Assembly: GCF_004168585.1 (NCBI RefSeq)
Contig: NZ_PGVH01000043.1
Span: 655,048 to 719,047, forward strand
Source of the DNA: Shewanella sp. OPT22
GTDB taxonomy: Bacteria; Pseudomonadota; Gammaproteobacteria; Enterobacterales; Shewanellaceae
Length of the DNA stretch: 64,000 nucleotides
Direction of reading: 5' to 3'
A program made the position numbers and the translations under genes. The notes below the pieces were generated by a model. That model made no database searches. It worked only from the letters and a program-made list of their open reading frames with translations, and was not told where the DNA came from. Positions 7,923 to 17,099 of the stretch are shown here, piece by piece (the stretch's first letter is position 1; each line of letters opens with the position of its first letter).

Positions 7923-10087
7923 TCCGTTTAAAAAAATTGCTTCATCCCAGAATCAGTATCAGAACCAAGCTTTTCATCATCGTTATCTTTTTTGCTGTGC
8001 TCCCTTGGTTTGGGTACCGATACCTTTGGGAAATTGATAATTACCTAAAACTCAGCCAACAACATTCATTAACGTCAACAAGCCAGGCCGTTGCAACCGC
8101 GTTACATCAACGCCCTACTCTATTTTCTCAACTGAACAGAAATTTAGTCCAACAAAGAGAAAAGGATTTCTATAATTACTCATTAAAACAGGCCGTCTTT
8201 GAAGGTTCAATCGACAAGTTACTGCTGACGGAAAAAGACAAATTTAAATACTTTTCGTCCAGCTTCATTACTTACAAAACCAAAACAGTAAAAAAAGAAG
8301 ATTATGCAATTAACGCCATGATTGGAAACTTTGATACTGATTCATACTTAGTTTTATCCGTAAAAACACCGAGTATCTCAACACAAGCAAAAGGCAGTTT
8401 CCGTTTTGATGTTGGCGACCATTTCATCATTGCAACAACAGATAAAAATGAGAATCTTAAACGCTTTATCGTCTCAATAAATCAAAATAAATCACTTAAT
8501 TTAGCATTACTTCCAACGAACCCAGCGATGATCGTTCCTCAAACATTGCAATCTGACTACCAAGGTTTTTGGCGTGAGACGCCTATTGGCTTTGATTTAG
8601 TGTTGAGCATTCCCTCAAAAGAATTGGGCGATAAGTTTTCATTTTCGGCGTATTTTGCAAGTAAAAACAACCCAACTGAAAGCAACGCTGTCTTGGCATC
8701 AAGTCCGATAAATTCAGTACATAACTTAGGTAATTTAAACAAACCTTCAGAAACCATCGAGTCTGTTGTCAACGCCTTAAGCTACACAGAAGCCAGAATT
8801 TGGGTGTTAAACAGTGTCGGTCAAGTCCTCGCTTCTGGAGGCAGTATTCATGACGCACAAAACAGCTGGAACGCTGCAACCAATAATGAAAAATCAGAAA
8901 ATTACTTAAGTGCTATGCTTGCCCCGCTTTTCCGATTATTCAAACAAAATACCGACACCAATTTTGTGGACCCATTCAACAACGCTACTCACATTGATAC
9001 ACCGATTGTGAACCGTGCCATGAGTGGATTTACAGTAAGTGAGAAGTATTATACGCCCGATAAAAAAGCTGAAATTTTGGCATCAGCAACCCCGATTTGG
9101 CAACAGAATAATGTTGTCGGCGTTGTGATAGCCGAACAATCAACAATGGGAATTAGAGCATTACGTAACAATGCGATGCAATCTTTACTCAATACGGTAT
9201 TTATCGTATTACTGCTCGCCAGCGTTGCTATCATACTTTTTGCTTCTAACATTTCAAACCGGATAACTCGGCTCAGAAACGACGCTAAAGATGCCGTTGA
9301 TCATAAAGGAAAGTTTAACGATTTCACCTACCAATCTCAGACTCAAGACGAAATTGGTGATTTAGGTCGCAGCTTCCAAGAGGTACTTCAACAACTTGGG
9401 CAATATAACCTTTATCTTGAAAAAATGAGTTCACGTCTCGGACATGAACTCAGAACACCAATTACAGTAGTTCGTTCATCACTTGAGCACATTCAACTCA
9501 CAGGCTCAAACCCACAAGCAGATAAATACATCGTTAGAGCACAAGAAGGTTTAAAAAGATTAAGTTTAATTCTCAATAGTATGACAGAAGCTTCCCGCAT
9601 TGAATCCAGCCTACAAAACGAAAATAGAGAAGTATTCAATTTAAGCGAGGTCGTAAACGGTTTAGTAGAAGGATATCAATTGGGATTTCCTGACTCTCTC
9701 TTTACGCTATCCAATAATACAAAAGTTGTATATGTAGATGGTGTTCCCGAATATTTCGCCCAATTATTAGACAAGCTCATATCTAATGCTATAGACTTCT
9801 CAGCATCTAGACGTCCAATAGAGATTTCCGTAACTCAGGATTCTGATGCCGTTATTGTTTCAGTCACCAATGAAGGGCCAAAATTACCTCTTGGAATGGA
9901 AAGTGAAATTTTTAGTTCATTGATATCGATGAGAAATAAAAGCTCAACATCAAGTCCTCATCTAGGCTTTGGACTTTATATCGCAAAGCTCATTACTGAT
10001 TTTCATAATGGTCAAATTTCGGCTAAAAATAGAACAGATATCGACGGAGTTACCGTAAAAGTTCAGGTTCCCAAATACAGAGAATAA
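7919..10087 (+). CDS. pdsS: Sensor histidine kinase of the dedicated sortase system (PdsS)
   Basis: An inner-membrane histidine kinase of about 722 aa. The first helix (LFIIVIFFAVLPWFGYRYLWE) is followed by a long periplasmic sensor domain, a second helix near residues 425-445, a HAMP-like linker, the H-box GHELRTPITVVRSS, and an ATPase domain with N-box (LISNAIDFS) and G-box (GFGLYIAKL). The LPWFGYRYLWE start is typical of PdsS. The ATG at 7919 overlaps the pdsR stop (ATGA), so I prefer it to the in-frame ATG at 7904. metC starts two bases after its stop. Confidence 0.85.
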   Translation: MIRLKKLLHPRISIRTKLFIIVIFFAVLPWFGYRYLWEIDNYLKLSQQHSLTSTSQAVATALHQRPTLFSQLNRNLVQQREKDFYNYSLKQAVFEGSIDKLLLTEKDKFKYFSSSFITYKTKTVKKEDYAINAMIGNFDTDSYLVLSVKTPSISTQAKGSFRFDVGDHFIIATTDKNENLKRFIVSINQNKSLNLALLPTNPAMIVPQTLQSDYQGFWRETPIGFDLVLSIPSKELGDKFSFSAYFASKNNPTESNAVLASSPINSVHNLGNLNKPSETIESVVNALSYTEARIWVLNSVGQVLASGGSIHDAQNSWNAATNNEKSENYLSAMLAPLFRLFKQNTDTNFVDPFNNATHIDTPIVNRAMSGFTVSEKYYTPDKKAEILASATPIWQQNNVVGVVIAEQSTMGIRALRNNAMQSLLNTVFIVLLLASVAIILFASNISNRITRLRNDAKDAVDHKGKFNDFTYQSQTQDEIGDLGRSFQEVLQQLGQYNLYLEKMSSRLGHELRTPITVVRSSLEHIQLTGSNPQADKYIVRAQEGLKRLSLILNSMTEASRIESSLQNENREVFNLSEVVNGLVEGYQLGFPDSLFTLSNNTKVVYVDGVPEYFAQLLDKLISNAIDFSASRRPIEISVTQDSDAVIVSVTNEGPKLPLGMESEIFSSLISMRNKSSTSSPHLGFGLYIAKLITDFHNGQISAKNRTDIDGVTVKVQVPKYRE

Positions 10088-10089
10088 TC

Positions 10090-11265
10090 ATGCAAAAAGA
10101 AAAGCACTCACCGCAAACAAAGATAGTCACTTCTGGTCGTAATAAAGATTGGAATAAAGGGGTCGTAAATACCCCCGTTTATCGCGCTTCAACTGTGCTT
10201 TTCGATACGCTTGATGAAATGTATCACGCCGTTAAAAGCGGTGCAGAAAACAAGTTGTCTTATGGTCGTCGCGGCACACCTACTCACTTTTCATTTCAAG
10301 AAGCCATTGCTGAACTCGAAGGTGGTTTTGCTACGGCGCTTTACCCATCGGGAGCTGCAGCAATCAGTTGTTCGTTGTTATCTTTCTTATCAAGCGGCGA
10401 TCATCTGCTAATGGTCGACAGTGTGTACGAACCGACTCGAAAATTTTGTGAAACTATCCTCAAAGATCTGAATATTGAAACGACGTACTATGATCCGCTC
10501 ATAGGTTCAAAAATTGAGTCCTTAATTCGACCAAACACAAAGATTGTATTTCTAGAGTCTCCTGGTTCTTTAACAATGGAAGTTCAAGATGTACCTAGCA
10601 TTTGTAACATTGCACACAGGCATAATCTCCTCACGTTTTTAGATAATACTTGGGCTTCTCCCTTAAATTGCCGCCCTTTTGAAATGGGAATTGATGTATC
10701 CATACAAGCTGCGACCAAATACATCGTTGGACATTCAGATGTCATGATGGGCACAGCAACAACCACTGAAGCTCTCTGGGACAGGCTTAAAGCTCGTTCT
10801 TATGCTCTAGGTCAGTGTGTATCGCCAGATGACGCTTATCTTGCACATCGAGGATTAAGAACTCTTGCGGTAAGAATGAAGCAACATGAGAAAAGCGCCA
10901 TAGAAATCGCAACATGGTTACAGCAACGTTCTGAAGTCGATCATGTTCGCCACCCTGCTTTTGAGTCATGTCCCGGGCACGAATTCTTTAAGCGTGACTT
11001 TTCTGCTTCAAATGGATTATTTTCTTTTGTATTGAAAGATGTAACCAAGACACAACTTAAGCAATTTGTCGAAGACATGACATTATTTAAAATGGGGTTC
11101 TCTTGGGGGGGCTATGAGAGCCTGATCATTCCAGCTTTCAATCTTTCAAAAATTCGTTCTGCAACCTCTTGGCCCACCAGCAACGTTGTAATTCGTTTGC
11201 ACATTGGCTTAGAAGATCCAAAAGATCTGATTGCGGACTTAACGAATGCTTTTTTGCGTCTATAA
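10090..11265 (+). CDS. metC: Cystathionine beta-lyase
   Basis: A PLP enzyme that cleaves cystathionine to homocysteine, pyruvate and ammonia in methionine synthesis. At 391 aa it is the family's usual length. Visible motifs are SYGRRGTPT (the Tyr/Arg contacting PLP phosphate), the LYPSGAAA loop, DNTWASP, and QAATKYIVGHSD with the Schiff-base lysine. The C-terminal WGGYESL loop favours MetC over MetB. It starts two bases after pdsS, so it is probably cotranscribed with a regulatory operon it has no evident link to. No MetJ box was seen directly upstream. Confidence 0.88.
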   Translation: MQKEKHSPQTKIVTSGRNKDWNKGVVNTPVYRASTVLFDTLDEMYHAVKSGAENKLSYGRRGTPTHFSFQEAIAELEGGFATALYPSGAAAISCSLLSFLSSGDHLLMVDSVYEPTRKFCETILKDLNIETTYYDPLIGSKIESLIRPNTKIVFLESPGSLTMEVQDVPSICNIAHRHNLLTFLDNTWASPLNCRPFEMGIDVSIQAATKYIVGHSDVMMGTATTTEALWDRLKARSYALGQCVSPDDAYLAHRGLRTLAVRMKQHEKSAIEIATWLQQRSEVDHVRHPAFESCPGHEFFKRDFSASNGLFSFVLKDVTKTQLKQFVEDMTLFKMGFSWGGYESLIIPAFNLSKIRSATSWPTSNVVIRLHIGLEDPKDLIADLTNAFLRL

Positions 11266-11342
11266 CTGTTGGCGTTAAAGCATCTATTAAGGTGGTTTTT
11301 GTTAGAATAAACAATCATTAATTCAAGTATGCATATAGAACA

Positions 11343-11798
11343 ATGGCAGTAAGCAACGCTTCGACTTTCACTCAAGCTACTGAATCAAGTTTGGAAAGTT
11401 TAATGTACACAAAAAACCCTATTGATATTGGCTTTGGTTTGGAGGGGGTCAGCATCTTTTTTCCGAAATGCATTTATAATAAGGATGTTTCTTACCTCGA
11501 AAAAAATCAGATAGTTTTTACCGTAAAAGGAATTATACCTATTGGCAAAGAAAGCATGAGCTTCCAAGATTTTCTTTTCGACAAAACTCAAGATGACTCT
11601 TTAAAGCATGAAGACCTTAATCTAAAGAATCGCTTATTAGGCAGACTTGATACGTTGAGGAACCAAGGCCAGTCCGAAGCCTCAAGGATAGAGAAAAACC
11701 CTTATCATAGAAGAGTATGGAAGGTCACCATCATTAATAAACGCCCATACTTAACATGCTTAGAAACAGAGAGAACACTGTCTGAATACAATAATTAA
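11343..11798 (+). CDS. Hypothetical protein
   Basis: A 151-aa polar protein without signal peptide or membrane helices. The N-terminus is Ser/Thr-rich (MAVSNASTFTQATESS), and the rest alternates strand-like segments with a basic middle. No convincing ribosome site precedes the ATG at 11343, and another ATG lies at 11403, so the start is uncertain. It stands alone after metC. I do not recognise the family. Confidence 0.45.
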   Translation: MAVSNASTFTQATESSLESLMYTKNPIDIGFGLEGVSIFFPKCIYNKDVSYLEKNQIVFTVKGIIPIGKESMSFQDFLFDKTQDDSLKHEDLNLKNRLLGRLDTLRNQGQSEASRIEKNPYHRRVWKVTIINKRPYLTCLETERTLSEYNN

Positions 11799-11928
11799 CT
11801 CAATCAGTTTTTCCTTCTGACTTAGACAAATAAATACTCCATTAAATTGCTAATTGTTGATGCAAATCAGTGCTTAAATAGAAAAAATAGCAAAGAATAA
11901 CCATAAATCTGAAAAAGCGGGTTATAAA

Positions 11929-12063
11929 ATGGAATTTATCCTCTGGGCAACAAAAGAAAACCCACTGATAGGCTTGTCATTAGGGTTGGTTATTTTCGTA
12001 TTTCTCTTTCTATTAAAGCCAGCTGTCATGTGGATTTACAGTAAAAAAAACAAAAATAGTTAA
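11929..12063 (+). CDS. Small single-span membrane protein
   Basis: A 44-residue frame starts MEFILWATKENPLIGLSLG, has one hydrophobic segment at about residues 13-36 and a basic C-terminus (YSKKNKNS), which would favour a C-in topology. A weak G-rich ribosome site (GCGGG) lies about ten bases upstream. It sits in the 560-base gap before ppk1. Such short frames arise by chance, but the clean hydrophobic-then-basic layout supports a real gene. Confidence 0.4.
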   Translation: MEFILWATKENPLIGLSLGLVIFVFLFLLKPAVMWIYSKKNKNS

Positions 12064-12268
12064 ATATCCATATTTTGAGATGAGCATTTCCGTTAGGTAT
12101 TATATTTTAGCCATGTAACTCATCATCACTTTGATACTTAGCTTTTTAAGTTTTTCTTCATTCTCGGATTTATTTATGTGCATAATGGTACCAGCTAAAC
12201 CACAACAAGTGGTCATTGCACTTTTTTAGTGTTTCCAAGTAAACTGATTCTGTAATAAAAACATCATA

Positions 12269-12286
12269 ATGTCATACTTCTGTAAT
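12269..12286 (+). promoter_or_regulatory. Candidate PhoB box upstream of ppk1
   Basis: The sequence ATGTCATACTTCTGTAAT matches most positions of the 18-bp Pho box (two CTGTCAT-type heptamers spaced 11 bases apart). A third heptamer, CTGTAAT, lies at 12250. It is 75 bases before the ppk1 start. PhoB control of polyphosphate genes is known in other gammaproteobacteria; binding here is inferred. Confidence 0.45.
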
Positions 12287-12360
12287 GGTTCGTACATAGG
12301 ATAAAAGTATTAAAAACAATAAATAACCATAAACGATACTCTATTAAGGGAGTAATTGTA

Positions 12361-14436
12361 GTGTCTACCTCTGATCAAGTACAACTTATGCCAAAAGAAC
12401 TTTCCTGGTTGTCATTCAACGAGAGAGTCCTGCAAGAAGCTTGCGATGAGAGCGTACCGCTCATCGAACGAGTACGATTTTTAGGCATTTTTTCAAGTAA
12501 CATGGATGAGTTTTTCAGAGTGCGAGTTGCAGCCGTTCGACGTGCAATTCTTATCGATTCAATTGAATCAAAAAAAGCCCATCACAACCAAACTTTAATG
12601 GCTCGAATTCAACAGAAAGTATTAGAGCTACAAGTTAGATTTGATGAAACATACAACATTTTAATGAGGGAATTGATCAGGAAAAATATCTTCCTGATAA
12701 GTGAAAAACAACTTTCAGAGTTTCAAAGTATCTGGTTAAAGGGTTATTTCAATGATCAGCTAAAACGTCATATCACCCCAATTTCTGTAAGCAAAAATAG
12801 AGATTTAACCAAGCAGATGTCTGACACAATGACCTATCTTTTTGTCTGCTTACATAAAGAAAAAAAACACCAATATATACTGATAGAAGTACCTACAAAA
12901 AGTGTACCTCGATTTGTATCCCTGCCTTCAGAAAACAGTAAATCAAAGAAATATCTTATTTTACTCGATAATATTATTCGTCACTGTGCAGATGAACTTT
13001 TTAAGCCTTTTTTTGATTATGATGATATTGATGTTTATTCGATGAAGCTTACCCGTGATGCAGACTTCGACATCACAGATGAGCTTGAACAAACTCAGCT
13101 AGAAAAAATGACTAAAGGCGTAAAAAAACGTCTTACCGCTGAACCCGTCAGGCTGGTTTATGACAAAGAAATGCCAGAGCATATGCTGCTGATATTAAAA
13201 AACCAATTAAACATTAGCTTAACTGAATTTCTAGTGCCGGGCGGGCGTTATCATAGCTTTAAAGATTTTATTGCTTTTCCTAACCCTAGCCGTAAGCATT
13301 TAGAATACGATAAAAAAGTCGCATTAAATTCAGCCAGATTTGATCAATCAGCTAACGCTTTTGAAGCTATCGCAAAAAGTGATATTCTTTTAAATTATCC
13401 ATTCCATAAATTTGCCTACTTCACTGAACTCATTCGTCAAGCCGCCTATGATCCTGCAGTGAAGTCGATAACAATTTCACTTTATCGAGTTGCTAAAAAA
13501 TCTCGTGTTATTAACTCTCTTATTGATGCAGTACGTAACGGCAAACAAGTCACGGTAATTTTAGAATTAACAGCACGTTTTGATGAAGAAGCGAATATTG
13601 AATGGACAAAATTACTTGTTGAGGCCGGAGTGAAGGTACATCACGGAATTCCGAACTTAAAAATCCATGCAAAACTATGCTTAATTCATCGTCAAGAAGA
13701 TAAACAAACAAAGCTCTATTGTCATATTGGCTCTGGAAACTTCAATGAGAAAACGGCAAGAATATACACTGACTTATCTTTATTTACGGCTAACGAAGAA
13801 ATAACAAAAGAAGTTGAAAATGTCTTCGACCTCATCAAACATCCATATAAACACTACAGATTCAACCATTTGATTGTTTCACCATACAACTCGCGAAAAC
13901 GCCTAAATCGATTAGTTGATGATGAAATAAGAAGTGCTAAAGATGGGTTGGAAGCCTCGATAACTTTAAAGCTCAATAACCTCGTTGATAAGCAACTTAT
14001 TAAGAAGCTATATGCAGCTGCGTCTTCTGGTGTAAAAGTAAAACTCTTAATTAGAGGAATGTGCTCTCTAGTACCATGCAAAGATTCTGTGTCAAAGAAC
14101 ATTGAGATATACAGTATTGTTGATCGATACCTAGAACACTCTCGAGTGATGATATTTCATGCTAATGGTAAACAAAAAATGTACTTATGCTCTGCTGACT
14201 GGATGACACGAAACATTGATAATCGAGTTGAAGTTGGTGTACCTATTTACAGTGAAAACTTGAAAATGATGATTCAGTCATTGATGAACATACAATTTAG
14301 CGATAACACTAAATCCAGAATCCTCGATCATGCACAGTCGAACCCATACAAAAAACGAGGTAATAAGAAAAAAATAAGATCTCAAGAAGTTGTTTTCGAA
14401 TTTTTGAGAAATCTAGAAAAGTCTACCTTGATTTAA
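12361..14436 (+). CDS. ppk1: Polyphosphate kinase 1
   Basis: Makes polyphosphate from ATP through a phospho-histidine intermediate. The 691-aa length and domain order fit PPK1: N-terminal helical domain starting LSWLSFNERVL, a head domain, then two PLD-like catalytic domains. The catalytic histidines are visible as LKIHAK (H436) and LEHSRV (H593). The start is GTG at 12361 with AAGGGAG upstream. ppx follows after 49 bases, the classic ppk-ppx operon. A Pho-box-like site lies upstream. Confidence 0.95.
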   Translation: MSTSDQVQLMPKELSWLSFNERVLQEACDESVPLIERVRFLGIFSSNMDEFFRVRVAAVRRAILIDSIESKKAHHNQTLMARIQQKVLELQVRFDETYNILMRELIRKNIFLISEKQLSEFQSIWLKGYFNDQLKRHITPISVSKNRDLTKQMSDTMTYLFVCLHKEKKHQYILIEVPTKSVPRFVSLPSENSKSKKYLILLDNIIRHCADELFKPFFDYDDIDVYSMKLTRDADFDITDELEQTQLEKMTKGVKKRLTAEPVRLVYDKEMPEHMLLILKNQLNISLTEFLVPGGRYHSFKDFIAFPNPSRKHLEYDKKVALNSARFDQSANAFEAIAKSDILLNYPFHKFAYFTELIRQAAYDPAVKSITISLYRVAKKSRVINSLIDAVRNGKQVTVILELTARFDEEANIEWTKLLVEAGVKVHHGIPNLKIHAKLCLIHRQEDKQTKLYCHIGSGNFNEKTARIYTDLSLFTANEEITKEVENVFDLIKHPYKHYRFNHLIVSPYNSRKRLNRLVDDEIRSAKDGLEASITLKLNNLVDKQLIKKLYAAASSGVKVKLLIRGMCSLVPCKDSVSKNIEIYSIVDRYLEHSRVMIFHANGKQKMYLCSADWMTRNIDNRVEVGVPIYSENLKMMIQSLMNIQFSDNTKSRILDHAQSNPYKKRGNKKKIRSQEVVFEFLRNLEKSTLI

Positions 14437-14485
14437 GATCGTTTTAATTCAAGAATGAGTAATACGGCTTTAATTTGGACAACAA

Positions 14486-15973
14486 ATGACAGAACTTAAA
14501 CATCGGCATAAACATTTTGTTGCTATTGATATGGGTTCCAATAGTTTTCACTTGGTCATTGCCCGTGAGCAAGATGGCAGTTTGCAAATTCTTCATAAAG
14601 AAAAAAAACAAGTGCAATTGGCTCAAGGGTTAGATGAAAATAACAATTTAAGTAAAGAAGCTATTGCTAGAGGGATCAGTTGCTTAAAAGAATTTAGATT
14701 GAGGTTCTCTGAGCTCACGGAAACTCAAGTTAAACCTGTTGCAACACACACTTTAAGGGTCGCTAACAACGCCCACGATTTTTTAGAACAGGCTCTTGAC
14801 GTCTTTCCTTATGAGATAGAAATCATTTCCGGTCACGAGGAAGCAAGACTCATTTATAGTGGGATTGCTCACAACCAAGTTTTAAAACCTAAAAATTTAA
14901 TTATCGATATTGGTGGTGGTTCTACAGAAGTTGTTATAGGAAAAAAGATCACTCCTACTCGCCTCTCCAGCTTAAAGTGTGGGTGTGTAAGCTATCACGA
15001 ACGTTATTTTCGAACCGATGAGTTAACAAAAGACAACTTTAAAGCTGCAATAATTGCGGCAGATAGCGAACTTTCTACATTGTCAAAAGATTACCTTTCA
15101 GGCAATTGGGATTTGGCACTTGGTAGTTCTGGCTCAGTTAAAGCCGTCGCTACTGCATTAAAAGAAAAATATCAATTTGACCACATCACTTTAAAATCGT
15201 TAAAACAATTAAAAGCAGATCTCATAGCCGCTGGGCACACAAGTAACATTACCTTTGAAAATATTGATGATAGACGCAAAGTTCTACTGCCAGCTGCTAT
15301 CGCAATTCTTATCAGCTTTTTCAAACGATTAAATGTAAAAAAACTCGAATTCTCACCTTTTGCGCTTCGTGAAGGCGTTTTATTCGAGCTCGCTAAAATT
15401 GGGCAATATCATGATGTGCAAATGAGGACAGTCGACAGCATTGCACGTCTATATCATATTGATATGCCACATGCTGGAAAGGTCTGTAACACCGCAATGG
15501 AGTTGTTTGAGCATGTTGCTGACGAGTGGCAACTCAGAGGATTTGCAAGGCTTTTGCTTTTCGCATCTACTTTGCATGAAATTGGTATACACATCAATTC
15601 AAGACAGCACCATCAACATGGTGGCTACATAATACAGAACAGTGACTTACCTGGTTTTAGTGAACCATTACAGCATCAGTTATCAGTATTAATTCGCAAT
15701 CATCGAAAACGCCCGCATTTACCTTCTTTTGATGAACTTGACCCCGAATTAAGAAAGAGTACTCGATATATATCCTCAATTTTACGCATTGCAGTATTAC
15801 TGAATTTAGGGCGAGTGAGCCTTAGGTTTGATTTTAGAGATGCTAAGGCGATTGAAAATAAACTATTTTTAACGCTACCCAAAAATACTAAAAAAAACAC
15901 CCTATTAATTAACGATCTACTTAGAGAACAAAAGTCGATAGCCGATTTAGGTATTGAGTTGCATCTACTTTAA
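14486..15973 (+). CDS. ppx: Exopolyphosphatase
   Basis: Hydrolyses polyphosphate from its ends. This is a Ppx/GppA-family protein of 495 aa with the ASKHA-fold phosphate loops DMGSNSFHLVIA (near residue 15) and DIGGGSTEVVIG (near residue 150). A C-terminal HD-like helical domain includes the ATLHEIGIHI region. It lies directly downstream of ppk1, which favours Ppx over the paralogue GppA. The pair sets the level of cellular polyphosphate. Confidence 0.93.
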   Translation: MTELKHRHKHFVAIDMGSNSFHLVIAREQDGSLQILHKEKKQVQLAQGLDENNNLSKEAIARGISCLKEFRLRFSELTETQVKPVATHTLRVANNAHDFLEQALDVFPYEIEIISGHEEARLIYSGIAHNQVLKPKNLIIDIGGGSTEVVIGKKITPTRLSSLKCGCVSYHERYFRTDELTKDNFKAAIIAADSELSTLSKDYLSGNWDLALGSSGSVKAVATALKEKYQFDHITLKSLKQLKADLIAAGHTSNITFENIDDRRKVLLPAAIAILISFFKRLNVKKLEFSPFALREGVLFELAKIGQYHDVQMRTVDSIARLYHIDMPHAGKVCNTAMELFEHVADEWQLRGFARLLLFASTLHEIGIHINSRQHHQHGGYIIQNSDLPGFSEPLQHQLSVLIRNHRKRPHLPSFDELDPELRKSTRYISSILRIAVLLNLGRVSLRFDFRDAKAIENKLFLTLPKNTKKNTLLINDLLREQKSIADLGIELHLL

Positions 15974-16010
15974 AACTAAACTTTGATCACAATTTCAATA
16001 ATAAAACTAT

Positions 16011-16673
16011 ATGCACGCTAATATTCTTTATTCATTCAGACGTTGTCCCTATGCCATGAGAGCTCGACTAGCGATTCTCTTTGCTGGAGTAAAAGTTACT
16101 TTACGAGAAATTGAGCTTAAAAATAAACCTCAGACAATGCTCGATGCATCGCCTAAAGGCACTGTTCCTGTGTTTGTAAAACTTGAGGAAAACACGCCGA
16201 TTCTAGTTATCGACGAAAGCTTGGATATTATGCATTGGGCATTGAACCAGAATGACTCGAATAATTTACTCAGAAAAGGTGATGGTCAACGTGTCATAAA
16301 TATGGACAGCTTAATCGCACAAAACGATGCTGAGTTTAAATTATGGTTAGACAAGTATAAGTACTGTGACCGTTTTCCTGAACAACCTCAGGAATATTAT
16401 CAAGAACAAGGTGAACAATTTTTATCTAGATTAGAAGCATTGTTAGAAAAGAATGATTTCCTATATTCTGAACAGCCTTGTCTTGCAGACATTGCCATTT
16501 TTCCATTTGTTAGACAGTTTTCTCTCGTCGATAAAGCTTGGATTGAATCCCAAGAATTTCCAAATTTGAAGAAGTGGTTAGCGTATTGGCAATCATCGAA
16601 AGAGTTTGAAATTGCAATGGAAAAATTCGAACCATGGCTTATGAATAACAAAGAATATTTATTTGGAAAATAA
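16011..16673 (+). CDS. Glutathione S-transferase family protein
   Basis: A 220-aa protein with an N-terminal thioredoxin-like domain starting ILYSFRRCPYAMRARL, where CPYA marks a Cys-type (omega/beta-like or Grx2-like) active site. The cis-proline segment KGTVPVF and the ES glutathione contact (VIDESLDI) follow. The C-terminal helical domain carries the family motif CLADIAIFPFVRQF near residue 160. The substrate is unknown. It is followed after 63 bases by a small membrane protein gene. Confidence 0.85.
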   Translation: MHANILYSFRRCPYAMRARLAILFAGVKVTLREIELKNKPQTMLDASPKGTVPVFVKLEENTPILVIDESLDIMHWALNQNDSNNLLRKGDGQRVINMDSLIAQNDAEFKLWLDKYKYCDRFPEQPQEYYQEQGEQFLSRLEALLEKNDFLYSEQPCLADIAIFPFVRQFSLVDKAWIESQEFPNLKKWLAYWQSSKEFEIAMEKFEPWLMNNKEYLFGK

Positions 16674-16736
16674 GCCAAATAAAGGTACATTGTAAGGGTT
16701 TTCATTATCAATTGATCATATACGGAATTTAAGACA

Positions 16737-16988
16737 ATGACTATGTTTGGAAATGTAGAGCTTCAAATTTGGTATATGGTCGTTTTTCTTTTGATACTCC
16801 ATGCTATTTTTGCAATAAAACCAGCGATATCTGATGCTCCCATTCCACCAAGCAAAAAATTAAAGTGGTCTGTAATGGGGATTTTATTTGGTCCAATAGG
16901 GTATTACGTATACCAAGCATCTCTTCCTTTCGAAAATATCGAAAACCCTGCTGATTTTTTTAAGATAGAAGACAAAAAAGATCACTAA
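16737..16988 (+). CDS. Small membrane protein with two helices
   Basis: An 83-aa protein with hydrophobic segments at about residues 9-27 and 43-61 and an acidic tail. The second segment (LFGPIGYYVY) resembles the short N-terminal membrane module found in phospholipase-D-nuclease N-like proteins, but the match is loose. No partner gene points to a function. Confidence 0.55.
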   Translation: MTMFGNVELQIWYMVVFLLILHAIFAIKPAISDAPIPPSKKLKWSVMGILFGPIGYYVYQASLPFENIENPADFFKIEDKKDH

Positions 16989-17099
16989 TCATCAGCCAAA
17001 TTTAAGATATAATCCTACCCTTGGCTCTCAGCACAAATAAACGCTTATTACTCTAAACCAGAAGCGTTATTCGTTTTATTTTTCTTTCTTAGAGTTTTT

